From NCBI GenBank assembly GCA_018830405.1, contig JAHJSF010000184.1, positions 1 to 7,835 on the forward strand: a stretch of 7,835 nt of DNA, written 5' to 3'. The notes beneath the pieces were generated by a model. That model was not told where the DNA came from. It searched no databases and saw only the letters and a program-made list of their open reading frames with translations. The DNA is from Nitrospinota bacterium (GTDB lineage: Bacteria > Nitrospinota > Nitrospinia > UBA9942 > JAHJSF01). This document shows, piece by piece, positions 1 through 5,154 of this stretch. Positions within the stretch are counted from its first letter, which is position 1; the number at the start of each line of letters is the position of its first letter. The position numbers were made by a program, and so were the translations under genes.

Positions 1-1
1 G

Positions 2-439
2 CACTATGCCATACCGGACGATAGTGGTAAAGATGATTACGCCGAGATTGTTATAGGTCTGGAACACCGTTTCGAAAATGATTTTTTTCTCCGCCTTGAA
101 CATTTTTATCATGGGAAAGGGGAGGGGGATTTGGATAATTATTCCCTCCCTATAATTGAGCTTGTTGACAGGGGGGGATATTTGGCCAAAAGATATAGTG
201 TCCTGAGCGGCAACTATCAATTCACTCCCCTCTTGGCTGGTGATGTGGCCTACATAATAAACCATGTAGATAACTCATCTCTTATCGCCCTGAATGGTGT
301 CTATTCCCTCTCTGATGAATCGGAACTGTCGGCCGGGCTTAATCTCCCGATGGGGGATGAACCTGAGGGGGGAGTATTAAAGAGTGAGTTTGGACTTATG
401 CCGACTACTATCGGCCTGGAATATAGAATTTATTATTAG
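2..439 (+). CDS. C-terminal part of an outer-membrane beta-barrel protein (5' truncated by window edge)
   Basis: The reading frame is open from the first full codon (position 2) to a TAG at 437-439, giving 145 residues with no convincing start, so the gene begins outside the window. A TTG at 131 is in frame but lies inside continuous coding sequence and is unlikely to be the start. The protein shows short alternating polar/hydrophobic stretches separated by Gly/Asp/Asn-rich turns (for example EIVIGLEHRF, FFLRLEHF, LIALNGVYSLS, ELSAGLNLP). It ends in YRIYY, and a terminal aromatic residue after an alternating strand is the usual recognition signal for BAM-assembled outer-membrane barrels. The late sequence SEFGLMPTTIGLEYRIYY resembles the last two strands of porin-like proteins common in Desulfobacterota. 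This placement is from memory. The substrate and exact family are unknown. No terminator with a T-run follows. Confidence 0.72.
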   Translation, partial: HYAIPDDSGKDDYAEIVIGLEHRFENDFFLRLEHFYHGKGEGDLDNYSLPIIELVDRGGYLAKRYSVLSGNYQFTPLLAGDVAYIINHVDNSSLIALNGVYSLSDESELSAGLNLPMGDEPEGGVLKSEFGLMPTTIGLEYRIYY

Positions 440-449
440 TTTTTCTTCA

Positions 450-620
450 TTTCTTGCTTGCCCAAGAAACGAAGCAAAGAAGGCACCGCCTGCTGATTTT
501 TTTGACGGCTTGAAATAACGGTTGGCTTCGGCGTCTAAAGAACTCGCTTCGCTCAGACAGCTTAGACTTTTTCCTCAGCCCCCCTATTTCAATCCTAAAA
601 ATCAGATGGCGGAGAAAGGT
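450..620. repeat. Repeat-like intergenic element between convergent genes
   Basis: The stretch between the outer-membrane protein stop (439) and the ykgJ-like stop (629) is not typical spacer sequence. It begins with a small hairpin (TTTCTTG at 450-456, CAAGAAA at 463-469). It contains an internal inverted repeat, GTCTAA...TTAGAC, that encloses the phrase AACTCGCTTCGCTCAGACAG, and ends near AATCAGATGGCGGAGAAAGG. Short open frames cross it on both strands without ribosome sites or any family resemblance. From memory, very similar text (AAGAAACGAAGCAAAGAAGG..., then ACTCGCTTCGCTCAGACAG) recurs between genes in several Desulfobacterota genomes, so I read it as a dispersed non-coding repeat. Only one copy is visible here, so repeat status is inferred and the boundaries are approximate. 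Confidence 0.45.
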
Positions 621-628
621 CTGAATTT

Positions 629-1006
629 TTATTCTCTGATTACCCCCGGACACTCCTCGATAGATCTCTCTTTATCCGATTTGAATATCTCCCAGAAGGG
701 ATACTCTCTACACTGTTTTGGCCGGGCCGAGTATATAGTGCATCCATTTTTGTCACTAAAGAAGATGCACTCAAATCCCTTTTCGGTTATTCGTTCTTTG
801 AGGGAGAGTCTGTTATCGGTGCGGGTTGTGTATTGACTGATAAAGTCTATCGAGTTTATTTCGAGGAGATTTGAAATGGCATCAATATCCTTATCTGAAA
901 TCCAGATTCCCCCCGACTCTCCGCAACAGCACCTCCCCCCGCATCCTTGGCAGGCAGAGGGATTAAAGCTATAATCAAAACCTTCTCTTTTAATAATGGT
1001 ATTCAA
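629..1006 (-). CDS. YkgJ-family cysteine-cluster (putative metal-chelating) protein
   Basis: This small soluble protein of 125 residues has the cysteine pattern of the YkgJ / zinc- or iron-chelating cluster family. C19-x2-C22-x3-C26-C27-C28 comes near the N-terminus, C80 and C89 in the middle, and the signature RPKQCREYPFW at 95-105 includes C99. C119 lies near the end (ECPG). Family members are about this length and probably bind a metal or Fe-S centre. Their biochemical role is not established. The ESGGIWIS segment after the first cluster and the RPxQCRxYPFW box resemble the short version found in Campylobacterota and Desulfobacterota. The start is TTG at 1006-1004. The frame stays open upstream to a TGA near 1096 but offers no ATG or GTG, and the family normally begins only 10-18 residues before the first cysteine, which fits this start. 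No good Shine-Dalgarno is visible. The gene is convergent with the outer-membrane protein and divergent from hflX. Confidence 0.85.
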   Translation of the reverse strand: MNTIIKREGFDYSFNPSACQGCGGRCCCGESGGIWISDKDIDAISNLLEINSIDFISQYTTRTDNRLSLKERITEKGFECIFFSDKNGCTIYSARPKQCREYPFWEIFKSDKERSIEECPGVIRE

Positions 1007-1032
1007 TGTTTTTAGAATGGAACCTTGATTCG

Positions 1033-1072
1033 GGCAGTAGATGGTTCTTCTTAAGCCCCAATATCTACTGCC
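1033..1072. repeat. Inverted repeat GGCAGTAGAT / ATCTACTGCC, possible operator or leader hairpin
   Basis: Two perfect 10-bp arms (1033-1042 and 1063-1072) are separated by 20 bp, directly upstream of the leftward ykgJ-like start and in the divergent space shared with hflX. The position suggests a regulator site or a 5' leader stem-loop on the minus-strand transcript. No T-run follows on either strand, so it is not a typical intrinsic terminator. Function is inferred only from symmetry and position. Confidence 0.45.
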
Positions 1073-1145
1073 GCATTTTGTCTGCTTATGGTATCACAAA
1101 AAATATCCTTCTTATTTTCACCTTCTCCTTTTTGATAAATGATGG

Positions 1146-1154
1146 TGATATACT
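1146..1154 (+). promoter_or_regulatory. Extended -10 promoter candidate for hflX
   Basis: TGATATACT gives an extended -10 element (TG, one base, then TATACT, five of six to TATAAT). The -35 region at the right distance (around 1126-1131) is poor, which extended -10 promoters tolerate. Transcription would begin near 1161, leaving a leader of about 80-110 nt that contains the 1163-1197 inverted repeat. A second possible -35 (TTGACC, 1174-1179) lacks a good -10 partner. Confidence 0.35.
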
Positions 1155-1162
1155 GCCTACTA

Positions 1163-1197
1163 AGAGGAATAGATTGACCTAATAGTTATATTCCTCT
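1163..1197. repeat. Inverted repeat AGAGGAATA / TATTCCTCT in the hflX leader
   Basis: Perfect 9-bp arms at 1163-1171 and 1189-1197 are separated by 17 bp. It lies just downstream of the predicted hflX -10 element and about 40 bp before the inferred translation start. It could be an operator or a leader stem-loop that influences hflX expression. Nothing in the sequence tells these apart. Confidence 0.4.
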
Positions 1198-1269
1198 ATT
1201 GAGGGGGTTACATTAACGGCTATATACGGGAGATAGGCTATAGAAAATTTATTTGGTTCCACAGAAGGG

Positions 1270-2856
1270 TTGAAGGCCAGCCAGGTAAAGAGGCTCTCCA
1301 ATATATACCGCCGCAAGGTTGACCCGCAGGTTGTTATCTCCCTCGAACTGACCAAGTATATATCCTCCTTATCAAGGGAGATTGGCCGACAGATAGGAAT
1401 CTTGGTGGACCGGCGGGGGAGGATGGCCGCCGTTATTGTTGGTGACCGCCATGAGATAGTTATCCCCCGTCTGTCCGACTATCGTGTCTTCCCAGGCCGC
1501 TTGAGAGGACTCCGCTGTATACATACCCACCTTGATGATGAAGTACTTACCCAGGATGACCTGACCGATTTGGCCATCCTGCGCCTCGACCTTATGGGGA
1601 TCATAAATGTATCTGATGATGGTCTCCCTACAAATATTCACCTTGCCCATCTCATCCCTCCGCACGCCTCAAACCCGACTTGGGTTATTTTGCCCCCAGT
1701 TTCTCCCTTCTCTCTGGATATAGAATGCGAAACCCTTATTTCCTCGGTGGAGAGGGAAATACTCAACTATTATGAGGCCTCAGGCGAGGTTAAGGGGAAA
1801 AAGAGGGCCATTCTTATATCGGTTACCAACGAATCTCGAAGTGTAGCGGAAGAATCGTTGACCGAGCTGGGAGAGTTGGCCCTGACTGCCGATATAGAAC
1901 CGTTTAAGGCCATGATTATGCGCCCTCGGACTAATTATTCCAACTATTTTGTGGGGAAGGGGCAGATAAAGAAGATTCTCCTTGAGGCTATGGCCAACGA
2001 CGTCGACAGCCTTATATTTAACCAGGAGCTTACGCCGGTCCAAGCCAGAACCTTAACCGATTTTACCGACCTTATTATCATAGACAGAACACAGTTGATA
2101 CTCGACATATTCGGTAAAAGGGCCAAGAGCCGTGACGGTAAGACCAAGGTTGAGCTGGCCCAACTTAAATATGCCATAACCAGACTTTCAGCCAAGGATG
2201 ATGCCCTCTCCAGGATAAGGGGGGGGATTGGCCTCCGGGGCCCCGGTGAGACAAAGATGGAGATTGGAAGGAGAAGGATTAAGGAGAGGATAGCCAGGCT
2301 GGAGAAGGAGCTTAAGACTATGGCCAAGGGGCGTTCTTTGCGGAAGAGGGGGAGACTCAAGTCTGATATTCCCCTTATTTCGATTGTCGGATATACCAAC
2401 GCCGGAAAATCTACCCTCCTTAATTTACTGACAGGGAGTGATTCGCTGGCCGAGGATAAACTTTTTGCCACCCTTGATCCCCTCAGCCGCCACAAGGTTT
2501 TGCCAGGGGGGAGGGAGGTTATTATAAGCGATACGGTCGGTTTTATCCGCGATCTTCCTAAAGACCTGCTCGATGCCTTCCGTTCTACGCTTGAAGAACT
2601 ACATGATGCCGACCTCTTAATACACCTTGTCGATGTGAGTAACAGAAATCACGCCAAACATATTGAGACGATAGCGGATATATTGTCTGAACTCGGGCTA
2701 AGGGATATCCCCTCCATAACTGTCTTGAATAAGTCGGACATGCTGGGGGAGGAGGAGCTGGAGGCCATGTCCAAGCGATATTCCGCTATTCCTATATCGG
2801 CCAAAACAAAATATAATATCGAGGGTTTGCTCAACCTCGTGGTCAGTAAGATTTGA
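1270..2856 (+). CDS. hflX: GTPase HflX (ribosome-associated, long form)
   Basis: HflX binds the 50S subunit and uses GTP to split or rescue stalled ribosomes, for example under heat stress. The HflX glycine-rich segment [13 protein letters not shown] lies near residues 317-329, after the N-terminal ribosome-binding domain. The G domain then has G1 GYTNAGKST (374-382), the ATLDP switch, G3 DTVGF (421-425), G4 NKSD (487-490) and G5 SAK (510-512), all intact. At 528 residues it is about 100 longer than the E. coli protein. The extra N-terminal part includes RCIHTH (82-87) and matches the long form I know from Deltaproteobacteria. Start: TTG 1270 is the first standard start codon in frame but sits directly against AGAAGGG, and family members usually have about ten more residues before GLKASQ. 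The frame is open back to 1237 and reads [14 protein letters not shown] after an ATA at 1240, with GGGAG seven bases before it. The true start is therefore probably upstream. Confidence 0.96.
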   Translation: MKASQVKRLSNIYRRKVDPQVVISLELTKYISSLSREIGRQIGILVDRRGRMAAVIVGDRHEIVIPRLSDYRVFPGRLRGLRCIHTHLDDEVLTQDDLTDLAILRLDLMGIINVSDDGLPTNIHLAHLIPPHASNPTWVILPPVSPFSLDIECETLISSVEREILNYYEASGEVKGKKRAILISVTNESRSVAEESLTELGELALTADIEPFKAMIMRPRTNYSNYFVGKGQIKKILLEAMANDVDSLIFNQELTPVQARTLTDFTDLIIIDRTQLILDIFGKRAKSRDGKTKVELAQLKYAITRLSAKDDALSRIRGGIGLRGPGETKMEIGRRRIKERIARLEKELKTMAKGRSLRKRGRLKSDIPLISIVGYTNAGKSTLLNLLTGSDSLAEDKLFATLDPLSRHKVLPGGREVIISDTVGFIRDLPKDLLDAFRSTLEELHDADLLIHLVDVSNRNHAKHIETIADILSELGLRDIPSITVLNKSDMLGEEELEAMSKRYSAIPISAKTKYNIEGLLNLVVSKI

Positions 2857-2877
2857 CGAATGTCTAATACGGAGGTG

Positions 2878-3007
2878 CATTCAAAATGATAACAAGTCGG
2901 CAAGGAGGAAGCGACGTGCAACCCCCTTATTCCCCCTTAACAAAGGGGGATAGGGGGTTGTATGTTGAGGAGCTGACGACGAAGCCAACACAGTTAGCGT
3001 TTGAATG
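2878..3007. repeat. About 130-bp imperfect inverted-repeat element with a nested palindrome
   Basis: The element starts with CATTCAAA (2878-2885) and ends with TTTGAATG (3000-3007), an exact inverted pair. Inside these ends, further matches are visible (TAAC, then GT-GGC), so the whole segment can fold back imperfectly. Its centre is the CCCCCTT palindrome listed separately. It fills most of the gap between hflX and the glycosyltransferase and encodes no plausible protein. Its look (terminal inverted repeats, small, non-coding) is that of a MITE-like or structured dispersed repeat. The phrase GAGCTGACGACGAAGCCAAC near the right end is familiar to me from repeated intergenic elements in Desulfobacterota, from memory only. 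No clear target-site duplication is visible. Confidence 0.5.
2919..2960. repeat. CCCCCTT/AAGGGGG double palindrome, copy 1
   Basis: The left arm CAACCCCCTTATTCCCCCTT (2919-2938) pairs with AAGGGGGATAGGGGGTTG (2943-2960), with a two-base bulge and a loop of four bases. It forms a very stable hairpin with paired C5/G5 blocks. The same core recurs at 4892-4920. The motif type is a common REP-like dispersed repeat. No T-run follows, so a terminator role is unlikely, although the stem could stabilise 3' ends of the hflX transcript. Confidence 0.7.
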
Positions 3008-3015
3008 TGACTTTG

Positions 3016-3021
3016 TATAAA
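3016..3021 (+). promoter_or_regulatory. Weak -10 candidate for the glycosyltransferase/deacetylase operon
   Basis: TATAAA matches the sigma70 -10 box in five of six positions and would start transcription about 15 bases before the TTG start codon at 3043, leaving the AAAAAGG ribosome site in the leader. The -35 sequence 17 bp upstream (GTTAGC, inside the repeat element) is poor. This would make the repeat part of the promoter, which is speculative. Confidence 0.25.
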
Positions 3022-3042
3022 GCCAAATAAAAAAGGTCTTTC

Positions 3043-4149
3043 TTGAACATATTACAGATACACCATAACGACTGCACCGGCGGTTCCGCTATTCAGGCCT
3101 ATCTTATATCGAAGGGGCTGGCGGAGAAGGGGCATCAGGTTACCTTTCTCACCAGGCGGAGTGATAGGTGGGAAGAGATAAAGAGGGAAGGGGACTTCGA
3201 TGTTGAGTTTGCCGAGATTAAGGGCTCCTTAGACCTTAAGACTGTATCTGTTATCAGGCGAATAGTTAGGGAGAAGGGGATAGATATTATCCATGTCCAC
3301 AAGGGGCGGGGACTCAGCTTGGCCCTTATTGCCTCCCTCTTTCTTAAGGTGGGGGGGGTAGTTGTTCATAGGACAGTCAACTTTCCGTTAGACCCCTTAA
3401 ACAGCATCAAGTATAGACTTAAAAGGCTCGACCGAGTGATAGCCGTATCGAATGCGATTAAAGGGACTCTGATAGAGAGTGGTCACCTTCCCCATAATAA
3501 GATATCGGTTGTCCACAGGGGGGTTAACCTTGATAAGTTTCACCCTGATGGGGAGCATAACCTAAATATTAGGTCGGAATTGAAGATTCCTCCTAATAGC
3601 AGGATTGTTGGTTCCGTAGCCAATATGTACCGCTATAAAGGGCATGACGACCTCATAGAGGCGGCTGATATCATTATTAAAAGTCATCCCGATACAACCT
3701 TCCTATTTGTTGGTAGTTTTGGGGATAGAGAGTATTACGAGTCGCTTAAAAAGAGGATATCGGAACTTGGCCTTGAGAAGAGTATTATCTTTACCGGTTT
3801 CAGACAGGATGTCCCCGACCTGATTAATATTTTTGATGTCGGGGTTCTGGCCTCTACCTCCGAGGGATTTCCGGGAGTTATTTTGCAGAAGATGGCTATG
3901 GGAAAGCCGGTTGTAGCCACAAATATCGGGGGAATCCCGGAGATTATCGATGATGGGCTTAACGGATTCCTTGTCCCCCCCAATGAGCCTAAATCCTTGG
4001 CCGATAAGATAGCCTATCTTTTGGATAATAAAGATAAAGCCAAAGAGATGGGAGCAATGGGGAGAAAAAAAGTGGTTGAGGAGTTTGCCGATTTTAAGCA
4101 GATAGAGCATATAGAGAAGGTTTACCAAGATATCTTGGGGTTGGTATGA
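3043..4149 (+). CDS. GT4-family glycosyltransferase (GT-B fold)
   Basis: The product (368 residues) has the two-Rossmann GT-B layout. The N-terminal acceptor domain begins MNILQIHHNDCTGGSAIQAYLISKGL, with the usual nucleotide-sugar loop glycines. The C-terminal donor-binding domain starts near GSVANMYRYKGHDDLIEA (about residue 191) and continues with FTGFRQDVPDLINIFDV and SEGFPGVILQKMAMGKPVVATNIGGIPEII. In GT4 enzymes the EX7E motif contacts the donor. Here the first Glu is E274, but the second position is Gln (Q282), as in some GT4 subgroups I recall. There is no signal peptide, so it should act at the cytoplasmic face of the inner membrane. Start TTG 3043 aligns with the family N-terminus and has AAAAAGG six bases upstream. 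The stop overlaps the deacetylase start (ATGA at 4146-4149), so translation is coupled. The likely role is adding a sugar to lipopolysaccharide or another envelope glycan. Donor and acceptor cannot be read from the sequence. Confidence 0.92.
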   Translation: MNILQIHHNDCTGGSAIQAYLISKGLAEKGHQVTFLTRRSDRWEEIKREGDFDVEFAEIKGSLDLKTVSVIRRIVREKGIDIIHVHKGRGLSLALIASLFLKVGGVVVHRTVNFPLDPLNSIKYRLKRLDRVIAVSNAIKGTLIESGHLPHNKISVVHRGVNLDKFHPDGEHNLNIRSELKIPPNSRIVGSVANMYRYKGHDDLIEAADIIIKSHPDTTFLFVGSFGDREYYESLKKRISELGLEKSIIFTGFRQDVPDLINIFDVGVLASTSEGFPGVILQKMAMGKPVVATNIGGIPEIIDDGLNGFLVPPNEPKSLADKIAYLLDNKDKAKEMGAMGRKKVVEEFADFKQIEHIEKVYQDILGLV

Positions 4150-4877
4150 GTATTTCCATTCCGGTGCTGATGTATCACTCTGTGAATGATGAGCTAAGAG
4201 ATTCGCGTGATGTCTCGGTTAAGACCTTTGAGTCTCATAACAAATATATAGCCGAACATGGTTACACCTCACTCACCGCGATGGCTCTTTATAAGGCCCT
4301 GAAGGGGGAGACCCCTATGCCGGCCAAACCGGTGGTTATTACCTTCGACGATGGGTTTCGCGACAACTACACCAACGCCTTTCCTATCTTAAAGAGATAT
4401 CATGTTAAGGCTGTCTATTTCGTTGTTTCCTCAAGGAGTGGCGATGATGAGCCTGATTTTATCTCGTGGGAGGAAATGCGTGAAATGGAGAAGACCGGCA
4501 TTATTGATATCGAGTCTCATACGCACCGCCACCGTAAGGATAACCTTGAAATTATCGGCAGGGGAGGGGAGGAAGAGATATTTGAAGACCTCACCCTTGC
4601 ACGAAAGATGATAGGGGAAAAATTGGGGAAGGAGTGCCGTTTCCTGGCCTGGCCTCAGGGGCATTATAATGCCAAGATGCTTAAGATTGCCGAGGAGGCC
4701 GGTTACTATTCTACCTTTATAACCGAGAACGGCCCCAATATTTCACTCCAAGATGGAAAGATTCGTAGGTTTAAGGTTAAGGAGAGATCGGTCTTTTGGT
4801 TGAGAGTAAGGTTATTCCTCTACGGCAACAGTTTCCTTGCCTCTGTTTATGCGAAGATGAAGAAGATCGGATTTTAA
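4146..4877 (+). CDS. Polysaccharide deacetylase (NodB homology, CE4)
   Basis: This 243-residue protein has the NodB motifs in order. Motif 1 is TFDDGF (66-71), with D68 as predicted catalytic base and D69 as metal ligand. Motif 2 is SHTHRH (124-129), with metal ligands H125 and H129. A motif-3 equivalent, AWPQGHYN, begins at A168 in place of the more usual R-x-P-Y. It begins PVLMYHSVND, typical of the short cytoplasmic or membrane-associated group, and no signal peptide or clear membrane helix is seen. These enzymes remove N- or O-acetyl groups from glycans using a divalent metal. The start ATG at 4146 lies within the ATGA overlap with the glycosyltransferase stop. The pair therefore probably forms a two-step unit in which a sugar is added and then deacetylated during lipopolysaccharide or exopolysaccharide assembly. 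That link is inferred from the operon, and the substrate is unknown. Confidence 0.93.
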   Translation: MSISIPVLMYHSVNDELRDSRDVSVKTFESHNKYIAEHGYTSLTAMALYKALKGETPMPAKPVVITFDDGFRDNYTNAFPILKRYHVKAVYFVVSSRSGDDEPDFISWEEMREMEKTGIIDIESHTHRHRKDNLEIIGRGGEEEIFEDLTLARKMIGEKLGKECRFLAWPQGHYNAKMLKIAEEAGYYSTFITENGPNISLQDGKIRRFKVKERSVFWLRVRLFLYGNSFLASVYAKMKKIGF

Positions 4878-4891
4878 TTTCTCCTTTTGCT

Positions 4892-4920
4892 CCCCCTTTA
4901 GAAAAGGGGGATTGAGGGGG
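4892..4920. repeat. CCCCCTT/AAGGGGG palindrome, copy 2 (half-element)
   Basis: CCCCCTTT (4892-4899) pairs perfectly with AAAGGGGG (4903-4910) around a 3-base loop, followed by ATTGAGGGGG (4911-4920). Compared with copy 1 at 2919-2960, the inner hairpin and right G5 block are kept but the matching outer left arm is missing. It starts 14 bases after the deacetylase stop. A T-run is absent, so intrinsic termination is doubtful. It may protect the mRNA 3' end or simply be a dispersed repeat. Confidence 0.65.
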
Positions 4921-4940
4921 ATTTGAAACTATAATTTCTT

Positions 4941-4970
4941 TATCCGTGCCTATCTGTGCCTATCCGTGGT
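4941..4970. repeat. Three tandem copies of a 10-bp repeat (TATCCGTGCC)
   Basis: The units are TATCCGTGCC (4941-4950), TATCTGTGCC (4951-4960) and TATCCGTGGT (4961-4970), differing from one another at only one to three positions. Similar ATC(C/T)GTG... phrases followed by GGTTA occur as intergenic repeats in many bacteria (memory only). It is non-coding and no function is evident. Confidence 0.6.
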
Positions 4971-4999
4971 TAATTACCTTTTTTTCTCGCGGCCCTCTT

Positions 5000-5030
5000 G
5001 TCATTCCCCGACTCGATCGGGGAATCCAGT
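5000..5030. repeat. dRS3-like palindrome ATTCCCCGA...TCGGGGAAT
   Basis: Nine-base arms (5003-5011 and 5017-5025) around a 5-base loop are flanked by GTC on the left and CCAGT on the right. The form GTCATTCCC-N-GGGAATCCAG is that of the widespread dispersed palindrome known as dRS3 in Neisseria and seen in many other Gram-negative genomes. In Neisseria, dRS3 copies serve as phage integration targets, so its place just left of the restriction operon may matter. That is inference. Confidence 0.65.
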
Positions 5031-5050
5031 CTTTCCCCCCTTTTAATAAG

Positions 5051-5079
5051 TTGACGAAACACCAAATAATTCATATGCT
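5051..5079 (+). promoter_or_regulatory. Sigma70-type promoter for the hsdM operon
   Basis: TTGACG (5051-5056, five of six to TTGACA) is followed after exactly 17 bp by TATGCT (5074-5079, four of six to TATAAT). Transcription would start near 5086, giving a leader of about 70 nt before hsdM. This is the best promoter match in the window and fits an operon with its own promoter. Confidence 0.6.
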
Positions 5080-5154
5080 AAGCCTTAATATTCGGCCAAT
5101 CTGGCGCAAAGCTTTCGGATAGCTCAACGGTTCAAAATTGAGGGAATGGTGAAC

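Noticed and set aside
447-836. Open frames at 447-653 (-) and 522-836 (+)
   Set aside because: They run through the repeat-like element and, for the + frame, antisense to the cysteine-cluster gene. They have no ribosome site and low-complexity Ser/Leu/Arg-rich products.
1086-1130. Possible 11-residue leader peptide on the minus strand (AAGGAG, then GTG at 1121 and TAA at 1088-1086)
   Set aside because: The ribosome site is good, but the peptide is very short, has no run of regulatory codons and lies about 80 bp before the ykgJ-like start. A chance purine-rich tract is the simpler explanation.
1944-2495. 183-codon open frame antisense to hflX
   Set aside because: It is a shadow of the hflX G domain with a Ser/Leu-rich product and no family motifs. 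hflX is intact and clearly coding.
4892-4910. Intrinsic terminator after the deacetylase
   Set aside because: The stem is strong, but it is followed by ATTGAGGGGG instead of a T-run on the plus strand, and no T-run follows on the minus strand either. Kept as a repeat.
4941-4970. CRISPR-like array
   Set aside because: There are only three directly adjacent 10-bp units with no spacers, and no cas genes are nearby.
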